A stretch of DNA of 21,691 nucleotides from Caryophanales bacterium UBA6414. Its GTDB lineage: Bacteria; Bacillota_I; Bacilli_A; RF39; UBA660. Positions 1 to 7,112 of this stretch are shown here, piece by piece. The stretch is from positions 27,702 through 49,392 of the forward strand of contig DJPK01000028.1 in the NCBI GenBank assembly GCA_002438545.1, read 5' to 3'. The position numbers and the translations under genes are program-made. The notes beneath the pieces were generated by a model. That model was not told where the DNA came from. It saw nothing but the letters and a program-made list of their open reading frames with translations, and ran no database searches. The first letter of the stretch is position 1, and the number at the start of each line of letters is the position of its first letter.

Positions 1-204
1 GATATTAAGGGTGTTGATAAGTCTTATGCTATTCAAGCAGGTCGTGAACTTAGAGTTATTGTTAAACCTGATGAAGTAGATGATTTAATGTCTTATCAAA
101 TAGCTAGAGAAATTAAGAATAGAATTGAAAGTGAGATTCAATATCCAGGTACTGTTAAAGTAACTGTTATAAGAGAAACTAGAGCGACAGATGAAGCTAA
201 ATAG
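1..204 (+). CDS. rny: Ribonuclease Y, C-terminal fragment (5' end outside window)
   Basis: The reading frame is open from base 1 and ends at TAG 202-204, so only the last 67 residues are seen. The segment has the signature RNase Y C-terminus: a G-V-D-K-S-Y-A-I-Q-A-G-R-E block followed by V-I-V-K-P and, near the end, Y-P-G-x-V-K-V-T-V-I-R-E-T-R-A. RNase Y is a membrane-anchored endoribonuclease that starts mRNA decay in Bacillota; its transmembrane helix, KH domain and HD catalytic core would lie upstream and cannot be checked here. The following gene, ftsY, appears to have its own promoter, and a terminator-like hairpin covers the rny stop codon. The identity is recognised from the conserved tail and is strong despite the short length. 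Confidence 0.93.
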   Translation, partial: DIKGVDKSYAIQAGRELRVIVKPDEVDDLMSYQIAREIKNRIESEIQYPGTVKVTVIRETRATDEAK

Positions 205-216
205 TTTCTTTTTTTT
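174..216 (+). terminator. Intrinsic terminator overlapping the rny stop codon
   Basis: AGAAACTA at 174-181, inside the last rny codons, pairs with TAGTTTCT at 202-209, which contains the stop codon. The 20-nt loop can form a further AGC/GCT pairing. A run of eight T follows at 209-216. The 8-bp stem is AT-rich, so efficiency may be moderate. Confidence 0.6.
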
Positions 217-235
217 GTAAAATAATTTATATTTA

Positions 236-264
236 TTTATTTTTCATGGTATCCATGATATAAT
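236..264 (+). promoter_or_regulatory. Extended -10 promoter for ftsY
   Basis: A perfect TATAAT lies at 259-264, preceded by TG at 256-257, giving the extended -10 form TGnTATAAT. The -35 region at 236-241 (TTTATT, 17-bp spacer) is weak, which is usual when TGn is present. The predicted start of transcription is near 270-272, right at the GGAGG ribosome binding site of ftsY (270-274), so the leader would be only about 15 nt. Confidence 0.65.
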
Positions 265-285
265 TGGGTGGAGGATGGGGTATTT

Positions 286-1251
286 ATGGGAATATTTGAT
301 AAATTAAAAAAAGTATTTAGTAAAGAAGATAGAGAAGTTGTTAAATATGATAATGGTTTAAAGAAAACTAGACTAGAGTTTACTTCTAAGTTATCTAATT
401 TATCTAATAAATATAAGTTTATAGATGATGATTATTTTGAAGAGTTAGAAGATATATTAATAACTGCAGATATAGGAGTTAATACGGTTGTTAAGTTTGT
501 TGATAGATTAAGACATCGTGTTAAAGAAGAAAAGATTACTAGTACAGAAGATCTTAAGAATATTATTATTGATGAATTATTTATTATGTATGTTGGTAAT
601 GGAATAATAAGTTCTAAGATTAATTATGCTAGTGATGGTCCGACAGTAATATTGTTTGTGGGAGTTAATGGTGTTGGTAAAACAACAACTATTGGTAAGT
701 TAGCAAGTAAGATGATTAATGAAGGCAAAAAAGTTTTACTTGTTGCGGGTGATACTTTTAGAGCAGGTGCTATTGAACAAATTAACGAATGGGGAGATAG
801 AATAGGAGCTAAAGTAGTTAGTTCTTCTTCAAAAGATCCTTCAGCTGTTATATATGATGGTATTACTTTAGCTAGTGAAGAAGATTATGATGTTGTACTA
901 GTTGATACAGCTGGTCGTTTACAAAACAAGTCTAATTTGATGCAAGAATTAAGCAAGATTAATAAAGTTATCAAAAAGATTATACCTGATGCGCCACATG
1001 AGACATTATTAGTAGTGGATGCTACAACAGGACAGAATGCTATTTCACAAGTTAAATCTTTTAATGAGATTACTAATATTACAGGAATTGTTCTTACTAA
1101 GTTAGATGGTACTGCTAAAGGTGGTATTGTTTTAGGTATTAAAGAAGAAACTAATACTTCTGTTAAGTTTGTTGGCCTAGGAGAAGGTACTGATGACTTA
1201 GAAGTATTTGACATAGAGAAGTATATATATGGATTATTTAAGGATTTATAA
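286..1251 (+). CDS. ftsY: Signal recognition particle receptor FtsY
   Basis: FtsY is the SRP-receptor GTPase that docks ribosome-nascent chain complexes at the Sec translocon. From the ATG at 286 the protein has 321 residues. The N domain is about residues 1-110 and the G domain follows, with G1 GVNGVGKTT at about 126-134, DTFRAGA at 156-162, DTAGR at 207-211 and TKLDG at 271-275. All SRP-GTPase signatures are intact. The acidic A domain of enterobacterial FtsY is absent, as is common in Gram-positives. An in-frame GTG at 268 would overlap the promoter and the GGAGG at 270-274. The ATG at 286 gives the typical start MGIFDKLKK and is preferred. ylxM begins 2 nt after the stop. SecY, which works with FtsY, is encoded at 13202-14476. 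Confidence 0.97.
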   Translation: MGIFDKLKKVFSKEDREVVKYDNGLKKTRLEFTSKLSNLSNKYKFIDDDYFEELEDILITADIGVNTVVKFVDRLRHRVKEEKITSTEDLKNIIIDELFIMYVGNGIISSKINYASDGPTVILFVGVNGVGKTTTIGKLASKMINEGKKVLLVAGDTFRAGAIEQINEWGDRIGAKVVSSSSKDPSAVIYDGITLASEEDYDVVLVDTAGRLQNKSNLMQELSKINKVIKKIIPDAPHETLLVVDATTGQNAISQVKSFNEITNITGIVLTKLDGTAKGGIVLGIKEETNTSVKFVGLGEGTDDLEVFDIEKYIYGLFKDL

Positions 1252-1253
1252 TT

Positions 1254-1550
1254 ATGAATGATAGAGAATATATTATTATTTTATATGATTATTATAGTGA
1301 ATTATTAAGTGATAAACAAAGATTATATTTTGAAGAATATTATTTTAATAATTTATCTTTAACAGAGATTAGTGAGAATTATGATATTAGTAGGAATGCT
1401 GCACACAAATGTATACAGGGTGTAGTTAGTAAGTTATATGAATTTGAAGATAAACTTCATCTATACAATAAATCAATTAAGATAGAGAAGTTAGTGGCTA
1501 ATATTGATGATAAACTTAAGAGACAGATTATTGATATTTTAAAGAAATAA
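1254..1550 (+). CDS. ylxM: YlxM/p13-like putative SRP-associated DNA-binding protein
   Basis: A small 98-residue protein of the YlxM (UPF0122) family. It is a sigma-region-4-like helix-turn-helix protein, usually encoded just before ffh and reported to associate with SRP. The family pattern is visible: an L-L-S-D-K-Q-R-x-Y-F stretch at about residues 17-26, then a helix-turn-helix of the form L-S-L-T-E-I-S-E-N-Y-D-I-S-R-N-A at about 34-49. It sits 2 nt after ftsY and is probably cotranscribed and translationally coupled. The gene is slightly shorter than usual (about 105-115). It is not followed by ffh, as it is in most Bacillota, but by an AAA+ ATPase gene. The family call is firm; the molecular role in the family is poorly defined. 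Confidence 0.88.
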   Translation: MNDREYIIILYDYYSELLSDKQRLYFEEYYFNNLSLTEISENYDISRNAAHKCIQGVVSKLYEFEDKLHLYNKSIKIEKLVANIDDKLKRQIIDILKK

Positions 1551-1580
1551 ATTGTGGTCGGTATAAGGTTAGGTGATAAA

Positions 1581-2480
1581 ATGAGAGAAAGTATTTTAGA
1601 TAAGTATTCAGATATTTTAACTGATGTTAATTATATAACTGATCCGGCAATTGCTAGAGATGATGAAATTAAAAAGTTAATATTAGTTTTACTTACTCCG
1701 GAAAAGTCAGCAGTATTAGTAGGTAAACCAGGCATTGGTAAAACTGCTATTGTTGAGGGACTTGCTTATAGGATTCAAAGAAGACAAGTACCTAATGCTT
1801 TGATGGGTTATAAGATATATAGAATTAATACATCAGCAATTGTGGGAGAATATGATGGTGATAATAAAGCTTTACTTTTAATTGAAGAATTAAAGAAGTT
1901 AGATAAGGCAATATTATTTATTGATGAAATTCATACTTTAATTGGTGGGACTAGTCAAGGAGCTTTGGACCTTGCTAATATGTTTAAGGAAGGCCTTAGT
2001 AGAGGTTCAATAAAGATGGTTGGTGCTACGACAAACTATGAGTATGAGAGATATATCTTAAGAGATAAGGCTTTTATGCGAAGATTTGAAAAGGTTGATG
2101 TTAGTGAACCGACTCAAGAGATGTGTGTGCAAATACTTTTAAGGACTTTACCTAAAATAGAGAAACAGACGGGAGTATATTTACCATATAAGTATTTTGT
2201 TAAAGAACAAATAGTTAAGTTTATTGTTAATATGACAAGTGAATATAAGAGAGTATACGAATTATCTTCAAGGTATCCGGATATAGCTTTGGTTATATTT
2301 AGGCAAATGTTTTCTAATGCTTTGTATGAGAATAGATCAACAGTTAATTTTAAAAATATTTATGATGCTATTAGGACAACGAAGGCAGTATATCCGGATG
2401 TTATAAAAAAAGAATTAGTAGAATTTGCTGAAATATTTAAAGATGAGTTAAAAGAAGATAATGTTATCGTAGAAGTTTAA
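1581..2480 (+). CDS. Stand-alone AAA+ ATPase resembling the first ATPase domain of ClpB/ClpC
   Basis: This 299-residue protein resembles the D1 ATPase module of Hsp100/Clp unfoldases, with nothing else attached. In order: a sensor of the form A-R-D-D-E-I-K-K near residue 25, Walker A GKPGIGKT at 48-55, a pore-loop-like GEYDG with Tyr 91, Walker B LFIDEIH at 112-118, sensor-1 GATT at about 148-151, and an arginine-finger context A-F-M-R-R-F at about 164-169. All parts needed for ATP hydrolysis and ring assembly are present. The Clp N domain, the coiled-coil middle domain and the second ATPase domain with the ClpP-binding loop are missing. A GTG at 1554 lies 3 nt after the ylxM stop and has no ribosome binding site. 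The ATG at 1581 has AGGTG at 1571-1575 and is preferred. Its cellular role is unknown. Confidence 0.85.
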   Translation: MRESILDKYSDILTDVNYITDPAIARDDEIKKLILVLLTPEKSAVLVGKPGIGKTAIVEGLAYRIQRRQVPNALMGYKIYRINTSAIVGEYDGDNKALLLIEELKKLDKAILFIDEIHTLIGGTSQGALDLANMFKEGLSRGSIKMVGATTNYEYERYILRDKAFMRRFEKVDVSEPTQEMCVQILLRTLPKIEKQTGVYLPYKYFVKEQIVKFIVNMTSEYKRVYELSSRYPDIALVIFRQMFSNALYENRSTVNFKNIYDAIRTTKAVYPDVIKKELVEFAEIFKDELKEDNVIVEV

Positions 2481-2502
2481 TAATATAGTAGTGGGGTGGA
2501 TT

Positions 2503-3969
2503 ATGAAATTAAATGATATTTTAAAAGGTATTGAATGTGAAGTTATTAGTGGTAGTACAAATATTACGATAGATAATCTAGTGTATGATTCTAGAAAAAC
2601 GACTAATAATTCTTTATTTATAGCTTTAGTAGGTTTTAATAGTGATGGTCATGATTATATAGATAAGGCTATTTCTATGGGGGCGACTGCTATAATATGT
2701 GAAAAAGATATAACGGTATCTAATGATATAGCGGTTGTTAAAGTTAAGAATACAAGAGATGTTTTTTGTCAGGTATGTTCTAATTATTTTGGCAATCCTG
2801 AAAAGTTTTTAACTTTAATTGGTATTACAGGTACTAAAGGTAAGACTACGACTTCTTTTATGATAAAGAAAGTATTAGAGAGTGCTTCTTATAAAGTAGG
2901 TATTATTGGAACTACAGGAACATATTACTTAGATAAATATTATAGTAATACTAATACAACACCTGAATCTTATGAATTATATAAATATATGAGAGAAATG
3001 GTTGATAATGGTGTTGAATATTTAATTATGGAAGTTTCATCTCAGGCTTTAAAGGTTGGAAGAGTTAAGAATTTAATATTCGATTATGCAATATTTACTA
3101 ATTTAACTTTAGATCATGTTGGTACTAATGAACACGCTTCATTTGAGGAATATGTGTATTGTAAGAGTTTGTTATTTAAACAATCTCGTATTGGTATTTT
3201 TAATATTGATGATAAACATTATATAGATATGACTAAAGAGTGTAGTTGTCAAGTATATAGTTATGGTACTTCTCGTGAAGCTAGTTTAAGATGCAATGAT
3301 ATTGAATATTTGCATAATAATGATTTTTTAGGTATTAAGATTAGGACTAGTGGTTTAGTTGAAGATACATTTATGGTTAATATGCCAGGTAAGTTTTCTG
3401 CTTATAATGCTATGGCAGCAATTACTTTAGGTAGTTTACTTAATATAGATGCTAATAGTATTAAAGATGGATTACTTAATTTTAAAGTTCGTGGTCGAAT
3501 GGAGAGAGTAGATGTATCAGATAGGTATAGTGTATTTATAGATTATGCCCATAATGGTGTTAGTATGGAGAGTATTTTATCAACTGTTAAGGAATATAAT
3601 CCGAAAAGAATAGTTTCATTATTTGGCTGTGGTGGTAATAGAAGTCGTGATCGTAGATTTGATATGGGAGAAGTATCTGGCAAATATGCTGATTTATCGG
3701 TTATTACTTCTGATAATTCTAGATATGAGAGTTTTGATGATATAGCTCGTGATATTTTAGTTGGGATGAAGAAGACTAATGGTGAATATATTATTATTCC
3801 TGATAGAAGAGAAGCTATTAAGTATTGTATAGAGAATGCTCAAGATGGGGATGTTATTCTTATATTAGGTAAGGGCCATGAAGATTATCAAGAAATTAAT
3901 GGCGAGAGACATCCTTTTGATGAGAGAGTAGTTATTAATGATATTATGAAAGAATTAGGAATGAAATAA
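2503..3969 (+). CDS. murE: UDP-N-acetylmuramoyl-tripeptide synthetase MurE
   Basis: MurE adds the third amino acid (meso-diaminopimelate or L-lysine) to UDP-MurNAc-L-Ala-D-Glu in cytoplasmic peptidoglycan synthesis. The 488-residue length is normal. Visible are the P-loop GTKGKTTT at 110-117, the T-N-L-T-x-D-H block, the K of Y-C-K-S-L-L-F at 221 (the usual carbamylated lysine), F-G-C-G-G-N-R-S-R-D and the C-terminal GKGHED at 456-461. The specificity motif reads DNSRYE at 404-409, where DNPRxE is the meso-DAP form. The Arg and Glu that contact DAP are kept, so meso-DAP is the better guess, but the Pro-to-Ser change leaves some doubt. The start at ATG 2503 follows GGGGTGG; an in-frame GTG at 2491 lacks such a site. 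It is the last gene before a terminator. Confidence 0.95.
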   Translation: MKLNDILKGIECEVISGSTNITIDNLVYDSRKTTNNSLFIALVGFNSDGHDYIDKAISMGATAIICEKDITVSNDIAVVKVKNTRDVFCQVCSNYFGNPEKFLTLIGITGTKGKTTTSFMIKKVLESASYKVGIIGTTGTYYLDKYYSNTNTTPESYELYKYMREMVDNGVEYLIMEVSSQALKVGRVKNLIFDYAIFTNLTLDHVGTNEHASFEEYVYCKSLLFKQSRIGIFNIDDKHYIDMTKECSCQVYSYGTSREASLRCNDIEYLHNNDFLGIKIRTSGLVEDTFMVNMPGKFSAYNAMAAITLGSLLNIDANSIKDGLLNFKVRGRMERVDVSDRYSVFIDYAHNGVSMESILSTVKEYNPKRIVSLFGCGGNRSRDRRFDMGEVSGKYADLSVITSDNSRYESFDDIARDILVGMKKTNGEYIIIPDRREAIKYCIENAQDGDVILILGKGHEDYQEINGERHPFDERVVINDIMKELGMK

Positions 3970-4002
3970 TTATTAGTGGTTTATACTGCTAATAATTTTT
4001 TT
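3968..4002 (+). terminator. Intrinsic terminator after murE
   Basis: TTATTAGTGG at 3970-3979 pairs with CTGCTAATAA at 3986-3995, a 10-bp stem with two G-T pairs and a 6-nt loop. It is extended by the two A of the stop codon pairing with the first T of the tail. Seven T follow at 3996-4002. It separates the ftsY-murE group from the ribosomal operon. Confidence 0.85.
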
Positions 4003-4108
4003 GTCAATGTAAAGAAGTTTTGAGGTGTCAAATATTTGGTATTTTATCGAGATAGAAATGCTTATAATTAAAGGAAAAAATAAAATTTAGAAAAATATTA
4101 AAAAAGAC
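4003..4108. other. Non-coding gap upstream of the S10 operon promoter
   Basis: No gene or RNA structure is seen in this very AT-rich stretch. It holds one isolated TATAAT at 4063-4068 without a credible -35 box. The A-rich block 4071-4106 lies directly upstream of the S10 promoter and could act as an UP element for the RNA polymerase alpha subunit; this is inference. Confidence 0.4.
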
Positions 4109-4137
4109 TTGATTTTATGTAAACTATCTAGTATAAT
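4109..4137 (+). promoter_or_regulatory. Main promoter of the S10-spc-alpha operon
   Basis: TTGATT at 4109-4114 and TATAAT at 4132-4137 are separated by exactly 17 bp, a strong sigma-A arrangement, with A-rich DNA upstream. Transcription would start near 4144, giving a leader of about 130 nt before rpsJ. The same hexamers and spacing recur before the T-box leader at 19163-19191. Confidence 0.85.
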
Positions 4138-4143
4138 TACTAA

Positions 4144-4272
4144 GTGTGTGGCTGGCTTAGATGAACGAGGTTGCTGATACACCCGGTTAAGTTGTTAAAT
4201 ATTTAATTAGGTTTATCAGGTAATTCGGTCGGAGCAAGTCTATACTGGATATAGGCGAAGGGAGGAAATAAA
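4144..4272 (+). promoter_or_regulatory. Structured 5' leader of the S10 operon
   Basis: This untranslated leader is richer in G+C than the DNA around it and can fold. A hairpin just before the start is clear: CTATA 4240-4244 pairs with TATAG 4250-4254 around CTGGA. A central AT hairpin can form around TTAAATATTTAA (about 4195-4206), and CCGG near 4190 can pair with TCGG near 4225. The stretch GAGGTTGCTGATACACCCGG resembles, from memory, a block upstream of rpsJ in other Bacillota. It may be an autoregulatory site for a ribosomal protein, as the S10 leader is for L4 in Escherichia coli, but a different structure. The rpsJ ribosome binding site GGGAGG is at 4260-4265. Confidence 0.6.
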
Positions 4273-4581
4273 ATGTCAAACACAAAAGTGAGAATCAAAT
4301 TAAAGGCTTATGAACACAGACTTTTAGACAATGCTGCTGCTAAAATCGTAGCTACTGTTAAAAGAACTGGTGGAGAAGTTAGTGGACCAATTCCACTTCC
4401 AACAGATGTTCAAAAGTACACTATTTTAAGAGCCGTACATAAGTACAAAGACTCTAGAGAGCAATTTGAAATGCGTACTCACAAAAGATTAATAGACATC
4501 AATAACCCAAGTAAAGAAACTATCGATGCTCTTCAGCATCTAGATTTACCTAGTGGTGTTGATATAAAGATTCAATTATAG
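4273..4581 (+). CDS. rpsJ: 30S ribosomal protein S10
   Basis: S10 sits in the head of the small subunit and, with NusB, also takes part in transcription antitermination in many bacteria. The 102-residue length is standard, with the typical R-I-K-L-K-A-Y-E-H-R start, the G-P-I-P-L-P-T block and the F-E-M-R-T-H-K-R-L loop. It is the first gene of the long ribosomal operon, with ribosome binding site GGGAGG at 4260-4265. Codon use differs from the genes downstream: of its Asn, His, Asp, Tyr and Phe codons 9 of 19 end in C, in an otherwise T-ending region, which fits very high expression. Its TAG stop overlaps the GGAGG of rplC. Confidence 0.99.
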   Translation: MSNTKVRIKLKAYEHRLLDNAAAKIVATVKRTGGEVSGPIPLPTDVQKYTILRAVHKYKDSREQFEMRTHKRLIDINNPSKETIDALQHLDLPSGVDIKIQL

Positions 4582-4593
4582 GAGGAATGTAAA

Positions 4594-5328
4594 ATGAAAG
4601 GAATCTTAGGTCGTAAGATCGGGATGACTCAAGTTTTTACTAAGGATGGAGTTTTAATTCCGGTAACTGTTGTTGAAGTTGAACCTAACGTTGTTAGTCA
4701 AGTTAAAACAGTTACTACTGATGGATATGATGCTATCCAGTTATCAGCTTTCGATAAGAGAGAAAGTCTTAGTAATAAGCCAGAAATGGGTCATTTGAAG
4801 AAAGCTAACACAACACCTAAGCGCTTCTTAAGAGAAATTAGAGGTGTAGATGTTAGTAATTATCAACTTGGTCAAGTTGTAAAAGCTGATTTATTTGCTG
4901 AAGGAGAAATGGTTGATGTAACTGGCACTTCTAAAGGTAAAGGATTTCAGGGCGTTATTAAACGTTATAATCAATCACGTGGACCAATGGGACATGGTTC
5001 TCAATATCATCGTGGTGTAGGTTCATTGGGAACATTATTACCAATGAGAGTTATTCCAGGAAAGAAAATGCCTGGTCATATGGGTAATGAACAAGTTACC
5101 ATTCAAAATCTAGAAATAGTACAAGTAGATTTAGAAAATAATGTTATCTTAATTAAAGGAAATGTTCCAGGGCCTAAAAAGTCTTTAGTATTAATTAAAA
5201 CTGCAGTTAAGAATCCAGGAGTTGTTAATAACAAAGTTGAACTTGTTTCATATGAAGTTAGTGCTCCAGTAGTTGAAGAAATTAGTACTAATGAAAATGT
5301 ACAAGACGAAGAAACAACTAATGCTTAG
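4594..5328 (+). CDS. rplC: 50S ribosomal protein L3
   Basis: L3 binds 23S rRNA early in assembly and reaches toward the peptidyl transferase centre. The start MKGILGRKIGMTQ and the inner loop G-P-M-G-H-G-S-Q-Y-H-R-G, followed by M-P-G-H-M-G-N-E-Q-V-T, are diagnostic. At 244 residues it is about 35 longer than usual (205-215); the extra part is a C-terminal tail rich in Glu, Asn and Thr (about residues 215-244) with no predicted fold. The ribosome binding site GGAGG (4581-4585) begins in the rpsJ stop codon. Confidence 0.99.
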   Translation: MKGILGRKIGMTQVFTKDGVLIPVTVVEVEPNVVSQVKTVTTDGYDAIQLSAFDKRESLSNKPEMGHLKKANTTPKRFLREIRGVDVSNYQLGQVVKADLFAEGEMVDVTGTSKGKGFQGVIKRYNQSRGPMGHGSQYHRGVGSLGTLLPMRVIPGKKMPGHMGNEQVTIQNLEIVQVDLENNVILIKGNVPGPKKSLVLIKTAVKNPGVVNNKVELVSYEVSAPVVEEISTNENVQDEETTNA

Positions 5329-5342
5329 TAGAGGAGGAAATT

Positions 5343-5975
5343 ATGTCTAAATTAGATATGTTAAACCTTAATGGTGAAAAGGTTAAGGAAATTAATTTAA
5401 AAGATAACGTTTGGAATATTGAACCAAATGATGCTGTACTATATAATGCTTTAATTTTAGCTGGTGCTTCTAGAAGACAAGGCTCTCATAGCACTAAGAC
5501 TAGAAGTGAAGTATCTGGTGGTGGAAGAAAGCCATGGAGACAAAAAGGAACTGGTAATGCTCGTCAAGGTAGTACTAGATCACCTCAATGGAGACATGGT
5601 GGAATAGTTTTTGGACCAAAACCAAGAGATTATTCTAAAAAAATGAATAAGAAAGAAAGAAGACTTGCTTTATTATCTAGTTTAAGTTATAAAACTTTAG
5701 ATAATGAATTAGTTGTTCTTGAAAAATTAAAATTAGAAAGTAATAAGACTAAAGAAATGATTTCTTTATTAGAGAAATTAAATTTAGTTGATAGTAAAGT
5801 TTTATTAGTAGTTGAAGAACTTAATGATAATGTATGTCTTGCTTCTAGAAACTTAGGAAATGTTAAAGTTGTACTTCCTAATGAAGTTTGTACATATGAT
5901 GTTGTTAATTGCGATAAATTAGTTATTACTAATGATGCTTTAAGTAAATTAGAGGAGGTGCTTTCTTGTGAATAA
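5343..5975 (+). CDS. rplD: 50S ribosomal protein L4
   Basis: L4 binds 23S rRNA and its long loop forms part of the exit-tunnel constriction. In some bacteria L4 also represses its own operon through the S10 leader. At 210 residues it is of normal length. The tunnel-loop sequence is intact: G-A-S-R-R-Q-G-S-H, then S-G-G-G-R-K-P-W-R-Q-K-G-T-G-N-A-R, then H-G-G-I-V-F-G-P. It has a strong ribosome binding site, GGAGG at 5333-5337. Its 3' end overlaps the start of rplW by 8 nt, which suggests translational coupling. Confidence 0.99.
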   Translation: MSKLDMLNLNGEKVKEINLKDNVWNIEPNDAVLYNALILAGASRRQGSHSTKTRSEVSGGGRKPWRQKGTGNARQGSTRSPQWRHGGIVFGPKPRDYSKKMNKKERRLALLSSLSYKTLDNELVVLEKLKLESNKTKEMISLLEKLNLVDSKVLLVVEELNDNVCLASRNLGNVKVVLPNEVCTYDVVNCDKLVITNDALSKLEEVLSCE

Positions 5976-6246
5976 GAATTTTGATATTATTTTAGCACCT
6001 GTTATTACAGAAAAATCTAGTATGTTAGCTAATGAGAATAAATATGTATTTAAAGTTGTTCCAACTGCTAATAAGACTCAGATTAAACAAGCTATCGAAA
6101 GTATCTTTAATGTTAAGGTTGTTAGTATTACTACTGCTAACTCTCATCCTAAGAAGAAAAGAGTTGGAAAGTATACTGGTATGACTAATAAATATAAGAA
6201 AGTATGCGTTAGATTAGCTAATGGAGATTCAATTAATTTTGATTAG
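5968..6246 (+). CDS. rplW: 50S ribosomal protein L23
   Basis: L23 lies at the exit of the polypeptide tunnel and is the docking site for trigger factor and SRP. At 92 residues it is standard, with A-P-V-I-T-E-K-S near the N-terminus and the P-T-A-N-K-T-Q-I-K-Q-A-I segment. The start is GTG 5968, inside the end of rplD, served by GGAGG at 5954-5958 within the rplD coding sequence (9-nt spacer). It is one of only two GTG starts chosen in the ribosomal cluster, the other being rplQ. Confidence 0.98.
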   Translation: MNKNFDIILAPVITEKSSMLANENKYVFKVVPTANKTQIKQAIESIFNVKVVSITTANSHPKKKRVGKYTGMTNKYKKVCVRLANGDSINFD

Positions 6247-6263
6247 TGAGGAGGAAATAAGTA

Positions 6264-7091
6264 ATGGCAATTAGAGTATTTAAACCTAGAACTAGTGGTA
6301 GTAGACAAAGAAGTGTACTTGTTAGTGGAGAAATTACTAATGAAAAACCTCTTAAAAGTTTAACAGATACTAAGAAAAAGACTGATGGTCGTAATAGCCA
6401 AGGTAAGATTACAGTTAGACATCGTGGTGGCGGTGTTAAGAGAAAATATCGTTTAATTGATTTTAAGAGAGTTAAGGACGGAGTTACTGCTGTTGTTAAG
6501 AGTATAGAATACGATCCTAATAGAAGTGCTAATATAGCTTTAATTAGTTATATGGATGGTGTTAAATCATACATCATAGCTCCTAAGGGATTAAGCGTTG
6601 GTGATGTTGTTGAAAGCGGTGAAATGGTTGATGTTAAAGTTGGTAATACAATGCCAATTATGAACATTCCTGTTGGTACTGTTATTCACAATATCGAATT
6701 AAAACCTGGCAAGGGTGGACAACTTGCAAGAAGTGCTGGTGGATCTGCTCAAATATTAGGTAGAGAAGGTAAATATGTTCTAATAAGACTTGCTAGTGGC
6801 GAAACTAGAAAAATCTTAGGAACATGTCGTGCTACAATTGGTGTTGTAGGAAACGAAGATTATGAATTAGTTAAAGTTGGTAAAGCTGGAAGAACAAGAT
6901 ATAAAGGTGTTAGACCTACTGTTCGTGGTTCTGTTATGAACCCTAATGATCACCCACATGGTGGTGGTGAAGGTCGTGCTCCTGTTGGTAGAAGTGGACC
7001 AATGACTCCTTGGGGTAAACCAGCATTAGGACTTAAGACTAGAAAAAATAAAAAAGAATCAGATAAGTATATCGTGACTCGTCGTAAATAA
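6264..7091 (+). CDS. rplB: 50S ribosomal protein L2
   Basis: L2 is a core 23S rRNA-binding protein needed for subunit association and for the peptidyl transferase centre. The 275-residue length is normal. The conserved histidine-containing loop V-M-N-P-N-D-H-P-H-G-G-G-E-G lies at about residues 224-237, and the C-terminal P-W-G-K-P-A-L-G-L-K-T-R is present. The ribosome binding site GGAGG is at 6250-6254. rpsS follows after 21 nt. Confidence 0.99.
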   Translation: MAIRVFKPRTSGSRQRSVLVSGEITNEKPLKSLTDTKKKTDGRNSQGKITVRHRGGGVKRKYRLIDFKRVKDGVTAVVKSIEYDPNRSANIALISYMDGVKSYIIAPKGLSVGDVVESGEMVDVKVGNTMPIMNIPVGTVIHNIELKPGKGGQLARSAGGSAQILGREGKYVLIRLASGETRKILGTCRATIGVVGNEDYELVKVGKAGRTRYKGVRPTVRGSVMNPNDHPHGGGEGRAPVGRSGPMTPWGKPALGLKTRKNKKESDKYIVTRRK

Positions 7092-7112
7092 AAAAGAAAG
7101 GATGATTAAATA

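Noticed and set aside
885..1214. Minus-strand open frame of 109 codons inside ftsY
   Set aside because: It lies fully opposite a conserved gene, has no ribosome binding site and its translation resembles no family; it is a shadow of the ftsY codons.
4063..4068. Isolated TATAAT upstream of the S10 promoter
   Set aside because: No -35 hexamer at 16-18 bp and no TGn element; the promoter at 4109-4137 is much better.
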